From the NCBI RefSeq assembly GCF_015482585.1, contig NZ_CP049742.1, positions 1,322,501-1,386,500 on the forward strand: DNA of 64,000 bases, given 5' to 3'. The notes under the pieces are model-generated. The model was not told the DNA's origin and did no database searches. It saw nothing but the letters and a program-made list of their open reading frames with translations. The position numbers and the translations under genes were made by a program. Source of the stretch: Mangrovibacillus cuniculi (lineage in GTDB: Bacteria; Bacillota; Bacilli; Bacillales; R1DC41). Shown here one piece after another: positions 18,570 to 28,180 of this stretch (position 1 is the stretch's first letter; every line of letters starts with the position of its first letter).

Positions 18570-19661
18570 TTAACCTAGCCCTAAAATCTCTGTTAAGGCT
18601 TGCATTACTTCTATGTTCTGTTCTTCCGTGCCAACAGTAATTCGTAGTGTTCCAGGGAATCCTAGTGCGTTACCAGAACGAACAATGATTCCTTTTTGAA
18701 GTAATTTTTCAAATACGACGTCTGAGTCTTGCTTTACATCTATTAGTACAAAGTTTCCTTGAGAGTCAAACATACCAAGTTCATTTTTCTGACAGAATTC
18801 AGCGTAAGCTTTAATACCCTTTGAATTTTCCACTCGACAAGATTCAATAAACTTTTGGTCATCGACTGCAATAGCTGCTGCAATTTGCCCTAAACTATTA
18901 TTATTAAATGGTTCTCTAACTGGCTCAAGTTGTTGAATAATTGATACTGAGCCCATAACATATCCTACACGGAAAGATGCTAATCCATATGCTTTAGAAA
19001 ACGTACGTGTTATACATGCATTAGGATACTTGTTAAACCATTCCCCGTTATAGGAGGTCTCTTCTTCCGTGATGTATTCGTAGTATGCTTGATCAATTAC
19101 TACTAAGATATCTTGAGGTACTTTTTCGAGAAATGCCTCCATATCTTTTTGAGGAATATATGTACCTGTAGGATTATTTGGCGAACATAACCAAATAATT
19201 GAAGTGCTTTCATTGATAGCTTCGAGCATCCCATTCAAATCATGGTGACCGTCTTCTAAAAGAGGTATCTCGATAGACTCTGCACCTTCTAAAGTAGCGT
19301 TATGTTTGTACTGAGGGAATGTTGGAGTTGCCATAATTGTGTTCTTCCCAGGCTCTAATAATGCTCTACTAATGATTAAAATAATCTCATCAGAGCCATT
19401 CCCAAATAGAAGTTGAGTAGGTGATACATTGTGCAAATCCGCAACTTTACGTCGCAGTTCAGTTGCAGCTCCGTCAGGATATAAAGCGAAGGTATTTAAA
19501 GAATTAGCCAATTCTTGTTGTACACTTGCAGATGAGCCAAATGGATTTTCATTTGATGCAAGTTTAATTATTTTATTTAACCCATATTTTTCTTTTACTT
19601 GAGCAGAAGTCATTCCTGGTTTATAAGCTGATAGTGTCGATACTTGTTTTTTCCATTTCAT
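18570..19661 (-). CDS. hisC: Histidinol-phosphate/aromatic aminotransferase
   Basis: Class I/II PLP aminotransferase acting in histidine synthesis and, in Bacillus, also in phenylalanine and tyrosine synthesis. Motifs: ASNENPFG near 37, GNGSDEII near 90, SPNNPTG near 160, and the PLP lysine in RTFSKAYGLASFRVGY near 222. ATG at 19661 chosen because AAGGA is 10 nt upstream; a GTG at 19670 lies against the ribosome site. It lies 17 nt downstream of aroH with no trp genes between, unlike the B. subtilis supraoperon. Confidence 0.95.
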   Translation of the reverse strand: MKWKKQVSTLSAYKPGMTSAQVKEKYGLNKIIKLASNENPFGSSASVQQELANSLNTFALYPDGAATELRRKVADLHNVSPTQLLFGNGSDEIILIISRALLEPGKNTIMATPTFPQYKHNATLEGAESIEIPLLEDGHHDLNGMLEAINESTSIIWLCSPNNPTGTYIPQKDMEAFLEKVPQDILVVIDQAYYEYITEEETSYNGEWFNKYPNACITRTFSKAYGLASFRVGYVMGSVSIIQQLEPVREPFNNNSLGQIAAAIAVDDQKFIESCRVENSKGIKAYAEFCQKNELGMFDSQGNFVLIDVKQDSDVVFEKLLQKGIIVRSGNALGFPGTLRITVGTEEQNIEVMQALTEILGLG

Positions 19662-19678
19662 ACTATACACATCCTTCT

Positions 19679-20041
19679 TTACTTCTTTAAGTCGGGCCTT
19701 AGCGATACTGCTCTTTCTTGATACACATGAATAATGGCTTCTGGTTTCTGACTTGTATTAACGTGCATCATTACTCGAATACATTTCTTAATAGCGCCTT
19801 GAATATCTAATTCTTGCATACAAACTACTGGTACATATGTCCACCCTTCCATCTTACGCAACGCTTTGGCTGGAAAAACTTCCTTCAAGTCTGGAGTAGC
19901 GGAAATAAAAATGGAAGCTATATCATCTAAATGAATAGAATTTTCTTTCACCATTTCCCCTAATAACTCTTTTGTTTTTAAGAGAATTTCTTCTTCCTTA
20001 TCATTCTCAACGGTTGTTGCTCCACGTATTCCCCTAATCAT
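19679..20041 (-). CDS. aroH: Chorismate mutase AroH
   Basis: Monofunctional AroH-type chorismate mutase (chorismate to prephenate), trimeric in B. subtilis. 120 residues from MIRGIRGATTVENDKEEEIL; Arg7-equivalent in RGIRGATTV and the catalytic Arg in KKCIRVMMHV near 90 are visible. The start ATG at 20041 overlaps the aroB stop as ATGA, indicating translational coupling. Confidence 0.95.
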   Translation of the reverse strand: MIRGIRGATTVENDKEEEILLKTKELLGEMVKENSIHLDDIASIFISATPDLKEVFPAKALRKMEGWTYVPVVCMQELDIQGAIKKCIRVMMHVNTSQKPEAIIHVYQERAVSLRPDLKK

Positions 20042-21138
20042 TGCATCATCATTCCTTTCCCTGTCCAAAGAGTGCATAAGTAATGAAATGCTGCTTTTGC
20101 TTTTTCATAAGAAACTTCTTGCATCTTTGGTTGGCCTATTGAAGAAAGTAAAACAAAATTAGGCTTTTGAGATTGATTCTTTTTATCTCGTTTCATCGCG
20201 TTCCATAATGAATCGAATGGTAGCGTGAGTAAGATATCACCTACATACCCTAATTCTTTTAGGTATGATATATAAGAATGTATCGTAAATGGATTTTTAG
20301 AATCATTCAACTCACTGAGAAGTAAAGCATACGTCATTCCTATTGTAATGGCTTCTCCATGAGAAATAGATCCATACTTTGCAACATTCTCAATCGCATG
20401 TCCCAGTGTGTGTCCAAAGTTTAAATAAGCTCTAGTCCCACTTTCAAATTCATCTTTCTCTACAATAGCCTTCTTCACTACCATACCTTCTAGCAACAAT
20501 TCACTCATATCGGATTCCATCAATGCCTCTAAAGAAGGTATTTGTTTTTTTATTTTGTTTAAAAACTCTGGAGAAGATATCCACCCATGTTTCATCACTT
20601 CGCCAAATCCAGACAAGCGCTCTCTCTTTGGAAGTGATTGCAAAAAGATAGTATCGTAGTATACTCCATCTGGAGGATAAAATGAACCAATACTATTTTT
20701 GGCTAATGGATGATTAACTGCTACCTTGCCTCCAATCGCACTGTCATGAGCAAGTATGGTTGTAGGTACTTGTATGAAAGAAATCCCTCTCATGTATGTA
20801 GATGCAAAGAATCCAGTTACATCTCCAACCGCTCCACCACCAAACGCAATTGCTACGGATTTACGATCTAATCCAAAAGTGATTGCTTGATCCATAAGGT
20901 TAGAATATATATCTAATCTTTTTCCTTCTTCACCCGGAGGTATGAATACAATATGTGCAGATTCAGGCAGATATTTTTTTACCTTCTCTCCATGTAACTT
21001 CCAAATAATTTCGTCTGTTATAACAAATATGGCTGTTGGATTGGATTTATCTAACCAACCTCCTAATGACGGTAAAGCTTTATTACCGATGACAACAGGG
21101 TACGTTCGGTCTTTCGCATTTACTTGTAACGTTGTCAT
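20038..21138 (-). CDS. aroB: 3-dehydroquinate synthase
   Basis: Second shikimate step; NAD- and metal-dependent cyclisation of DAHP. Motifs: PPGEEGKRL near 66, FGGGAVGDVTGFFASTYMRG near 98, and metal ligands in the NFGHTLGHAIE segment near residue 240 and further SHGEAITIGM. 366 residues. ATG start overlaps the aroC stop by one base (TAATG). Confidence 0.96.
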   Translation of the reverse strand: MTTLQVNAKDRTYPVVIGNKALPSLGGWLDKSNPTAIFVITDEIIWKLHGEKVKKYLPESAHIVFIPPGEEGKRLDIYSNLMDQAITFGLDRKSVAIAFGGGAVGDVTGFFASTYMRGISFIQVPTTILAHDSAIGGKVAVNHPLAKNSIGSFYPPDGVYYDTIFLQSLPKRERLSGFGEVMKHGWISSPEFLNKIKKQIPSLEALMESDMSELLLEGMVVKKAIVEKDEFESGTRAYLNFGHTLGHAIENVAKYGSISHGEAITIGMTYALLLSELNDSKNPFTIHSYISYLKELGYVGDILLTLPFDSLWNAMKRDKKNQSQKPNFVLLSSIGQPKMQEVSYEKAKAAFHYLCTLWTGKGMMMQ

Positions 21139-22316
21139 TAGAATTCACGCGCCTGTTGTCTAAATTCCTGAATTTGTTTCTTTAGGACTTCATATTGATC
21201 AGAGTGGAATTGTTCTACGATTGCATTTGCTAGTTCAAAAGCTACTACATGTTCCGCTACAACACTAGCAGCAGGTACTGCACAAGAATCAGAACGCTCA
21301 ATACTTGCTGCAAAAGGTTCTTTTGAATCAATATCCACACTTTGTAATGGCTTGTAAAGGGTTGGAATTGGCTTCATTACCCCTTTTACCACGATAGGCA
21401 TACCAGTGGTCATTCCACCTTCAAACCCACCTAATCTATTCGTTCTTCTTGTATATCCTTTCTCCTTGTCCCAAAGAATTTCGTCATGTACTTCACTTCC
21501 TGGTTTTCTTGCCATCTCAAATCCTAAACCGAATTCTACACCTTTAAATGCATTGATACTCATAATTGCCATCGCAATCTTTGCATCTAACTTTCTGTCA
21601 TAATGAACGTAACTTCCGATTCCAGCTGGCATGCCTTCAACCACTACTTCTACGACACCACCAATAGAATCTCCGTTCTCCTTCGCATCATCAATTGCTT
21701 TCATCATTTCTACTTCTTTTTCTTTATCCATACAACGCACTGGTGAATCTTCTGTGATTTTTGCTACTTCCTTTACAGATTCAACAGGGATATCTTTTGC
21801 TACAATACCACCAATTTCTCTTACATAACCAACTATGTTAATCCCTAGCCCAGCTAAAAAGGACTTTGCTACAGCTCCTACTGCTACCCGAACAGTTGTC
21901 TCCCTAGCGCTAGAGCGTTCTAATACATTTCTAAGGTCTCGATGTCCATATTTAATTCCACCATTAAGATCGGCATGCCCAGGTCGAGGACGAGAAATCA
22001 CTCTCTTCACTTCTTTTGCTACTTCTTCCTCTAAAGGCTCTGCTCCCATAATCTTTGTCCAGTGCGTCCAGTCTTTATTTTCTACCACTAGGGCAACTGG
22101 TGATCCCAATGTCTTCCCATGTCTAACACCTGAAAGGACTTGAGCTTGATCTTTCTCAATTTGCATTCTTCTACCACGACCATGTCCTTTTTGTCTACGG
22201 GATAACTCCTGATTAATTTCTTCCGCTAGCAAAGGCATTCCTGCTGGAAGTCCCTCAATAATCGTAGTTAATTGTGGTCCATGTGACTCTCCGGCTGTTA
22301 AATATCTAAGTGACAT
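21138..22316 (-). CDS. aroC: Chorismate synthase
   Basis: Last common aromatic step, making chorismate from EPSP using reduced FMN. Named aroF in B. subtilis. Signatures: [18 protein letters not shown] at the start, [15 protein letters not shown] near 33, and [20 protein letters not shown] near 105, with [16 protein letters not shown] at 22316 has AAGGGGG 9 nt upstream; the frame is open 13 residues further. First gene of aroC-aroB-aroH-hisC-tyrA-aroA. Confidence 0.96.
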   Translation of the reverse strand: MSLRYLTAGESHGPQLTTIIEGLPAGMPLLAEEINQELSRRQKGHGRGRRMQIEKDQAQVLSGVRHGKTLGSPVALVVENKDWTHWTKIMGAEPLEEEVAKEVKRVISRPRPGHADLNGGIKYGHRDLRNVLERSSARETTVRVAVGAVAKSFLAGLGINIVGYVREIGGIVAKDIPVESVKEVAKITEDSPVRCMDKEKEVEMMKAIDDAKENGDSIGGVVEVVVEGMPAGIGSYVHYDRKLDAKIAMAIMSINAFKGVEFGLGFEMARKPGSEVHDEILWDKEKGYTRRTNRLGGFEGGMTTGMPIVVKGVMKPIPTLYKPLQSVDIDSKEPFAASIERSDSCAVPAASVVAEHVVAFELANAIVEQFHSDQYEVLKKQIQEFRQQAREF

Positions 22317-22353
22317 AACACTTTCCCCCTTCAACTCGTTAAAGTTATTTATC

Positions 22354-22362
22354 ACTATAACA
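22354..22362 (-). promoter_or_regulatory. Candidate extended -10 of the aro operon
   Basis: TGTTATAGT on the minus strand, about 30 nt before the aroC ribosome site. No clear -35 is present, as is common for extended -10 promoters. Weak evidence. Confidence 0.35.
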
Positions 22363-22487
22363 TAGGTGTTCTTTTATTTCATCTAAAAAATAGTATGTGC
22401 GTCTAATAAAGCTTTTTTCATATCCTAGATATATTTATTAGTATAAGTAATTTTTTAGTAAATCCCAAAGGATATGGCTACTAAACT

Positions 22488-22520
22488 AACAAAAGAAGCC
22501 TAACATATTAGTTAAGCTTC
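22488..22520 (-). terminator. cheR terminator
   Basis: GAAGCCTAAC (22495-22504) and GTTAAGCTTC (22511-22520) pair with one mismatch; TTTTGTTAG follows on the minus strand. The sequence just beyond, AAAGGATATGGCTACTAAAC (from about 22467), may be another decayed family A head. Confidence 0.65.
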
Positions 22521-22552
22521 TTCTTTCAAAATTGCACATAAACATAGTTTTG

Positions 22553-23356
<804 letters not shown>

Positions 23357-23436
23357 TCAGAAAATCTATACTTACTTTATCGGCATAACCTATACTGTTA
23401 TAAAGAGAAATGACAGCTTTTGTTTTCTTTTCAAGT

Positions 23437-23473
23437 AAAAAGCCTTTAAGAGTTAGGCTCTTAAAGGCTTTTT
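23437..23473 (-). terminator. ndk terminator
   Basis: A long stem, AAGCCTTTAAGAG (to 23452) with CTCTTAAAGGCTT (from 23458), with A/T tracts on both sides. Confidence 0.93.
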
Positions 23474-23477
23474 TTCA

Positions 23478-23927
23478 TTACACGATCCAAGCAGCTAATG
23501 TGCGCTCATATGAAACTAGTTCATTCGGTTGAAAGAATAAACCGATTTCACGTACTGCACTTTCAGGTGAATCAGATCCGTGAATAATGTTTTTACCAGT
23601 AAATACTGCAAAATCTCCACGGATTGTGCCTGGAGCTGCTTCCACTGGATTTGTTTTCCCCATCATCTGACGAGCAGTTGTAATGACTTGATCCCCTTCC
23701 CAAACCATTGCAAATACAGGTCCAGAAGTAATGAAGTCCACTAATTCTCCAAAGAATGGACGCTCAGAATGCTCAGCATAATGCTGTCTTGCTACTACTT
23801 CCGAAACGTTCATTAATTTTGCCCCTACTAATGAAAACCCCTTTTTTTCAAAACGTGAGACAATTTCCCCAATTAAATTTCTTTGTACCCCATCCGGTTT
23901 AATCATTAAGAATGTTCGTTCCAACAC
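23478..23927 (-). CDS. ndk: Nucleoside diphosphate kinase
   Basis: Transfers the gamma phosphate from ATP to NDPs through a phosphohistidine. The active-site motif is NIIHGSDS near residue 113; N-terminal [19 protein letters not shown] and the Kpn loop ERPFFGELV are standard. Start GTG at 23927 aligns with the B. subtilis N-terminus (MMEKTF) and has AAGGGG 7 nt upstream; another in-frame GTG at 23933 abuts the ribosome site. 149 residues. Confidence 0.95.
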   Translation of the reverse strand: MLERTFLMIKPDGVQRNLIGEIVSRFEKKGFSLVGAKLMNVSEVVARQHYAEHSERPFFGELVDFITSGPVFAMVWEGDQVITTARQMMGKTNPVEAAPGTIRGDFAVFTGKNIIHGSDSPESAVREIGLFFQPNELVSYERTLAAWIV

Positions 23928-24127
23928 TCCCACTCCCCTTTGTATGTATAGGTTTCTACTAGATAACCACTTTAAATGGTATCAGAAGTTTCACGTTTTG
24001 ACAACGTTTTCATTGAATATTTTTACAGAATATATTTGGGATTATTCTTATTTAAAGTGTTAGTAACCATCTATCTAAGGGACTACATTGGGGTTCCTAC
24101 TACAGGGGAGTCTGGTGTTATTATGGT

Positions 24128-24200
24128 AAGGATACTCAGTTAAGAATGGACGACATGACGTCGTCAACACAGCGTTGTTATTGTTCACGTAACAAAAAAA
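24128..24200 (+). repeat. Family A palindromic element
   Basis: Head AAGGATACTCAGTTAAG, hairpin GACGACATGACGTCGTC (24149-24165), tail TTGTTATTGTTCACGTAACA and an A-run that doubles as the T-tract of the hepT terminator. Compared with the copy at 49140, the hairpin arms change GACCAC/GTGGTC to GACGAC/GTCGTC, a compensated pair. The rest of the 317-bp gap between ndk and hepT shows nothing else I recognise. Confidence 0.8.
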
Positions 24201-24225
24201 CAGATGAACGTCTTACATTCATCTG
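24194..24225 (-). terminator. hepT terminator
   Basis: CAGATGAA (24201-24208) pairs with TTCATCTG (24218-24225); seven T follow on the minus strand. Confidence 0.9.
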
Positions 24226-24249
24226 CCTAATATATAGTGTATTTTCTAC

Positions 24250-25212
24250 CTATGATTTTCTCTTACCTATGTATAACGCAATGTCTTTGAGCGTCTTTTT
24301 TATTTTTTGATCCGGCAATCGGTCCACTACTTTTAGAGCTTTTTGTAAGTATGCCTGACTTACTTTGTAAGATTTTTCTATTGCGTCTGAGTTTTTGATT
24401 TTTTCAAGCACAACTTCTAATTGCTCTTTCGGCATATCTTCATAAATCGATTCTAAAAGCTCCGCAATTTCCTTATCTTCTCTAGCAAAGAGTACTGGTA
24501 ATGTGATATTTCCCTGTAGGAGGTCACCACCTGCTGGCTTACCGAGTTCCTTTTCCGTCGCGGTAAAATCCAGAATGTCATCAATAATTTGATAGGACAT
24601 CCCTACATAATATCCGTACAACCATAAATTACGATGTACATTTTTTGAAGCACCTGCTGCTATACCACCTAATTGACAACTTACGGCGATTAATAAAGCT
24701 GTCTTTCGCTTAATCCGCCTAAAATATGTTTTTACATGCTGGTCCATAACATATTTGTCTTTAATTTGTTCTACTTCACCTAAACAAACTTCTACAATTG
24801 TTTCTGCAAGTATTTTATGGGCTTCTTCGGACTCAATGGCAGACATATATTCCAAAGAACGCGCAAAAATATAATCGCCTGTATACATAGCAATTCTGTT
24901 ACCATGAATTGCTTTAATTGTTTTTTTTCCACGACGAGTCTCTGCATCATCAATTACATCATCATGTACCAAGGAAGCCATATGGATTAATTCTAGTGCA
25001 ACAGCAACATGTTTCACTTTTTCAATATCGTAATCCCCAAACTTAGCACTTAATAATACAAATACGGGTCGGATGCGTTTTCCGCCCGCTTGTATAAATT
25101 GTAAAGAAGCATCATTTAAAAGAGAGGAATTAGAACGTATAGCCATTTCTAGTTCTCGTTCTATAACGTCGATGTCAGACTTTAAGAACGAGTACATAAA
25201 TGATAGTTTCAT
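24250..25212 (-). CDS. hepT: Heptaprenyl diphosphate synthase component II
   Basis: Catalytic subunit that, with HepS, makes the C35 side chain of menaquinone-7. Trans-prenyltransferase fold with first aspartate-rich motif DDVIDDAETRRG near residue 85 and second DDILDFTATEKELGKPAGGD near 213. 320 residues. ATG start with AAGGAGGA. It follows menG by 12 nt; menG, hepS and hepT form the menaquinone side-chain and methylation cluster. Confidence 0.95.
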   Translation of the reverse strand: MKLSFMYSFLKSDIDVIERELEMAIRSNSSLLNDASLQFIQAGGKRIRPVFVLLSAKFGDYDIEKVKHVAVALELIHMASLVHDDVIDDAETRRGKKTIKAIHGNRIAMYTGDYIFARSLEYMSAIESEEAHKILAETIVEVCLGEVEQIKDKYVMDQHVKTYFRRIKRKTALLIAVSCQLGGIAAGASKNVHRNLWLYGYYVGMSYQIIDDILDFTATEKELGKPAGGDLLQGNITLPVLFAREDKEIAELLESIYEDMPKEQLEVVLEKIKNSDAIEKSYKVSQAYLQKALKVVDRLPDQKIKKTLKDIALYIGKRKS

Positions 25213-25224
25213 TCTCTGTCCTCC

Positions 25225-25932
25225 TTAAACTGTTCCCCCGGTTTTTCGACCAAAATGAGTTGCGGCTACTCCACCTGTATGCGCTTTGTAGGAGACCTCA
25301 TTGAAACCTGCTTGACCAAAAAGAGAAGCTAACTCTTTCATTCCCGGGAAGTCCGAAGCAGATTCCTGCAACCAAGAATATTCGTCATAGCTTTTTGCAA
25401 ATACTTTTCCTAAAACAGGCATCACAAATTTAAAATAAGCGTAATATCCTTGTCTAAAAACAGGCATCGTTGGTTGAGAAGTTTCTAAACAAACAGCTAA
25501 CCCACCAGGTTTAAGGACACGATTCATTTCTTTTAACACCTGCAGGTAGTCAGGGACATTTCTCAAACCAAAACCTATTGTTACGAAATCAAAAGACTCA
25601 TCTTCAAAAGGCAGTTGCATTGCATTTCCGTGAATTAATTGGATATTCTCATACGACTCAACTTTCTTTTCCCCGATAGAAAGCATATTTTTACTAAAAT
25701 CCAGTCCAATAACTTGCCCATTGGTTCCTACCGCTTCCGCAAGCGCAATAGTCCAATCAGCCGTCCCACAACAAACATCAAGTGCTTTTGCACCTTTTGG
25801 AACGTTCATCATTTTCATCGTTTTCTTTCTCCAACGAACATGTTGTTGAAAACTTATTACAGAATTCATTTTATCGTACTGTCCAGAGATTTTTTCAAAC
25901 ACTCCATGGACACGTTGTTCTTTTGACTGCAT
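25225..25932 (-). CDS. menG: Demethylmenaquinone methyltransferase
   Basis: SAM-dependent C-methylation, the last step of menaquinone synthesis (called menH/ubiE in older annotation). Motifs: [20 protein letters not shown] at the N-terminus, SAM motif [17 protein letters not shown] near 50, GFGLRNVPD near 123, and MNRVLKPGG near 140. 235 residues; ATG start with GAAGGGTGAGGG upstream. It begins 4 nt after hepS ends. Confidence 0.95.
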   Translation of the reverse strand: MQSKEQRVHGVFEKISGQYDKMNSVISFQQHVRWRKKTMKMMNVPKGAKALDVCCGTADWTIALAEAVGTNGQVIGLDFSKNMLSIGEKKVESYENIQLIHGNAMQLPFEDESFDFVTIGFGLRNVPDYLQVLKEMNRVLKPGGLAVCLETSQPTMPVFRQGYYAYFKFVMPVLGKVFAKSYDEYSWLQESASDFPGMKELASLFGQAGFNEVSYKAHTGGVAATHFGRKTGGTV

Positions 25933-25936
25933 TCCC

Positions 25937-26701
25937 TCACCCTTCTTCTGCTAAATACTGTTCTTTTCTCTGTTGGCGAAAATATTCAACTATCTCTTGT
26001 GATGCAGACCAGTATTTTTTTACAATTGTCTGAAACTGTATCTGTCGGTCATCCAATTCATTTTCTAACAAAGACAACACCGATTCAGTTTTATCTTTTT
26101 TCGCTATTGCTTGTAAATTAAGTAAAAATGGTGTAATGATTCTTTTTTTCCAATTCTCCAGTTCTACTTCTAACCTTTTAATAATAAGACCTTCTGAGAC
26201 TATCTTTATCTCATCATTTAAATGAAAATGCTGAAGTACATGTACTAACATGGAATCGTCTATGATTGACTGAATAGTAAGTAACTCTTTCATGGAGTTT
26301 GCTTCTGATAATTTAAGTTTAATTTTTGATTCATTCACATTTCTAATTGCCTTTGATAAACGCAATAAAAAGGGAGTATCTCCTAGCAAAGCAACAGATT
26401 TATAGTAAAGACCACTTAAATAGTCACCAGCGAGAACAGTAAGTTGTCGCTCTTTTAGAGATGGACCATTCGTTATTACTTGTTCGTGTGTATTCAACGC
26501 TAACTCCATCAATAGAGCAGACTCCAAGTACTTTTTATAGTTTGTATGTTGGCCTTTAAGTAGGTAGATAAATAGTTGTACTCTCTCTTCGTCAAAAGTG
26601 GGTTGGGAAATGACTGAAAATAAATAAGGGTGCTGATACTTAGCTTTTAAACCAGTGATGAGCTCCCGTGTTTGTTGTTGGATGGTAGTATTGTTTTTCA
26701 T
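25937..26701 (-). CDS. hepS: Heptaprenyl diphosphate synthase component I
   Basis: Non-catalytic partner that sets chain length of the heterodimeric heptaprenyl diphosphate synthase. Divergent all-helical protein of 254 residues; the most recognisable part is [20 protein letters not shown] near residue 88. The identification leans on its place between mtrB and menG and on length. ATG start at 26701. Confidence 0.88.
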   Translation of the reverse strand: MKNNTTIQQQTRELITGLKAKYQHPYLFSVISQPTFDEERVQLFIYLLKGQHTNYKKYLESALLMELALNTHEQVITNGPSLKERQLTVLAGDYLSGLYYKSVALLGDTPFLLRLSKAIRNVNESKIKLKLSEANSMKELLTIQSIIDDSMLVHVLQHFHLNDEIKIVSEGLIIKRLEVELENWKKRIITPFLLNLQAIAKKDKTESVLSLLENELDDRQIQFQTIVKKYWSASQEIVEYFRQQRKEQYLAEEG

Positions 26702-26821
26702 GTCGATTCCCCATTTCTACTTTCAAACGTTAATAAAGTTATGTAATCGCTTGTAAAAAATATTGTCACTTTATACCTTAGTATACCACAATAGAAAAAT
26801 TGGAATTCCATTTCCCTAACG

Positions 26822-27049
26822 TTAGGATTTAGGTTCCGATTCCACTTCTCCGTGGTGAGAATAAATCTTAGCATGCCCTCTAACTTTAATTGCAGATGTA
26901 TGTTCCGTAAACTGCGCAATCATGACTTCTCCACGATCTAATTTTTCAGCGTGATGAAAACGTGTATCTGTTCCACGAGTCAAACCTATAACTTGTACCC
27001 CATCCTGTTGGGCTTTTATAACGACGAAATCACTTCCAGATTGACTCAT
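26822..27049 (-). CDS. mtrB: Tryptophan RNA-binding attenuator protein TRAP
   Basis: Forms an 11-mer ring that binds tryptophan and wraps (G/U)AG-repeat RNA to attenuate trp expression. 75 residues starting [13 protein letters not shown]. The RNA-contact residues of B. subtilis TRAP (Lys37, Lys56, Arg58) correspond here to Lys36, Lys55 and Arg57, and the Trp-pocket segment [12 protein letters not shown] is intact, so it should be active. Start ATG 27049 with GGAG about 9 nt upstream; the in-frame TTG at 27055 is less likely. Unusual context: folE (mtrA) is not upstream, and no trp genes lie in the nearby aro cluster. Confidence 0.95.
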   Translation of the reverse strand: MSQSGSDFVVIKAQQDGVQVIGLTRGTDTRFHHAEKLDRGEVMIAQFTEHTSAIKVRGHAKIYSHHGEVESEPKS

Positions 27050-27304
27050 TGCCAAACACTCCTATCAAAATAAACTGTTTATAATCTAAGTACATGATAC
27101 CGATTTTTTCTGTGTTAATGCAAGTATTAACGTATTTATTATAGTTTAACAGGTTATTTTTCTTTTCACTTACTATTTTTATTTATATAGGGCAAAATCC
27201 TACCATTATTTGTACTATTTAATTTATAGATTATTGGTGAATGACAATAGCCTGGTTGCATCCTTCATTGTTAGTAATTATGTTGTAAATAGAAAGAAAT
27301 AAAT

Positions 27305-27344
27305 GCAAAAAAATGACTGATGAGTGTAATACTCATCAGTCATT
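27305..27344 (-). terminator. hbs terminator
   Basis: AATGACTGATGAGT (27312-27325) and ACTCATCAGTCATT (27331-27344) form a 14-bp perfect stem with a T-run on the minus strand. The rest of the 315-bp gap to mtrB is AT-rich with no gene seen. Confidence 0.95.
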
Positions 27345-27364
27345 TAATTTACATTTTTATGTAA

Positions 27365-27637
27365 TTATTTCACAGCATCCTTAAGGGCTTTACCTGGTTT
27401 GAAAGCAGGTACCTTACTTGCTGCGATTTCGATCTCTTCACCTGTTTGTGGGTTACGACCTTTACGAGCCGCACGCTCACGAACTTCGAAGTTTCCGAAA
27501 CCGATTAATTGTACTTTATCACCTTTAGCTAGAGTTTCTTGGATTGATTCAAATACAGCGTCAACCGCTTTAGTTGCATCCTTCTTAGAAAGCTCAGCTG
27601 CTTCAGCAACAGCATTAATTAGATCTGTCTTGTTCAT
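27365..27637 (-). CDS. hbs: DNA-binding protein HU
   Basis: Abundant nucleoid protein. 90 residues from [20 protein letters not shown] with the beta-arm consensus [20 protein letters not shown] and C-terminal [15 protein letters not shown]. Start ATG 27637 is preceded by GGGAGGAGGTGA; a GTG three codons earlier overlaps that site. Next to mtrB as in B. subtilis but without folE. Confidence 0.97.
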   Translation of the reverse strand: MNKTDLINAVAEAAELSKKDATKAVDAVFESIQETLAKGDKVQLIGFGNFEVRERAARKGRNPQTGEEIEIAASKVPAFKPGKALKDAVK

Positions 27638-27800
27638 GCTAGTCACCTCCTCCCAAGCGTTTCAAGGTTAGTTAAACAGTTGCTCAACTAATTTGTAGTT
27701 GTTAATCAGTCGTATCCTAATTAGCGTAAAATATACTTGTATTTATTAAATTCAAGAAAACCGCGGTAGAATCGACTTTTATCAACAATTCTGTTAGTAG

Positions 27801-27827
27801 ATTATCACATAAAAATATCTCATGCAA
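27801..27827 (-). promoter_or_regulatory. Candidate hbs promoter
   Basis: Minus strand TTGCAT (27827-27822), a 15-nt spacer, and an extended -10 TGTGATAAT ending at 27801. The spacer is short, but the extended -10 is good. It lies about 165 nt before the hbs start. The stretch from here to 28048 shows no gene. Confidence 0.45.
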
Positions 27828-28048
27828 GAAATAATAAAGATTTATTGGAAAACTTTGTTTAATTTTCTGTTTTATTTCATTTTTCATTGATTTCTAGGGT
27901 GTTATAAGGCAAAATAATATATTTCTTTTAGGGTTTCATACTATTTTCATAGCAGTGGTCAGTGTTTTTAAGATTTCCTTTAAGAGTAAAACTACTGAGA
28001 ATGATTAATATGCGGAGCAATTTGCGGAGATAGCGTTGAATCGTAATA

Positions 28049-28140
28049 GTTAGTACAGGTTACATAATTAAGACATTCATCTAAGAGCTGACCACATCAA
28101 GTGGCTAACGATGAGTTGTTACTGGTCACGTAATAAAAAA
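28049..28140 (+). repeat. Family A element (long form)
   Basis: Aligns with the 31.0-kb unit: GTTAGTACAGG, CTAAGAG, hairpin GACCACATCAAGTGGCT, and tail GAGTTGTTACTGGTCACGTA, then an A-run that merges into the spoIVA terminator. The flanking stem reads ATTCATC/GATGAGT where the 49-kb copy has ACTCGGT/ACCGAGT, a multi-base compensated change. Confidence 0.75.
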
Positions 28141-28172
28141 GAACTGCTTAAGGATTTCTCCAAAAGCAGTTC
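28135..28172 (-). terminator. spoIVA terminator
   Basis: GAACTGCTT (28141-28149) pairs with AAGCAGTTC (28164-28172); six T follow on the minus strand, supplied by the A-run of the repeat. Confidence 0.88.
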
Positions 28173-28180
28173 ACTTTATT

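Noticed and set aside
19662-19678. Possible remnant of trp genes between aroH and hisC
   Set aside because: Only 17 nt separate the genes, so nothing is left of a trp operon.
26698-26919. 73-codon minus-strand frame overlapping mtrB
   Set aside because: It is in another frame of the TRAP gene and has no homology or ribosome site.
27060-27300. Search for a decayed folE between mtrB and hbs
   Set aside because: No FolE motif was seen in any frame; the sequence is AT-rich and only about 240 bp.
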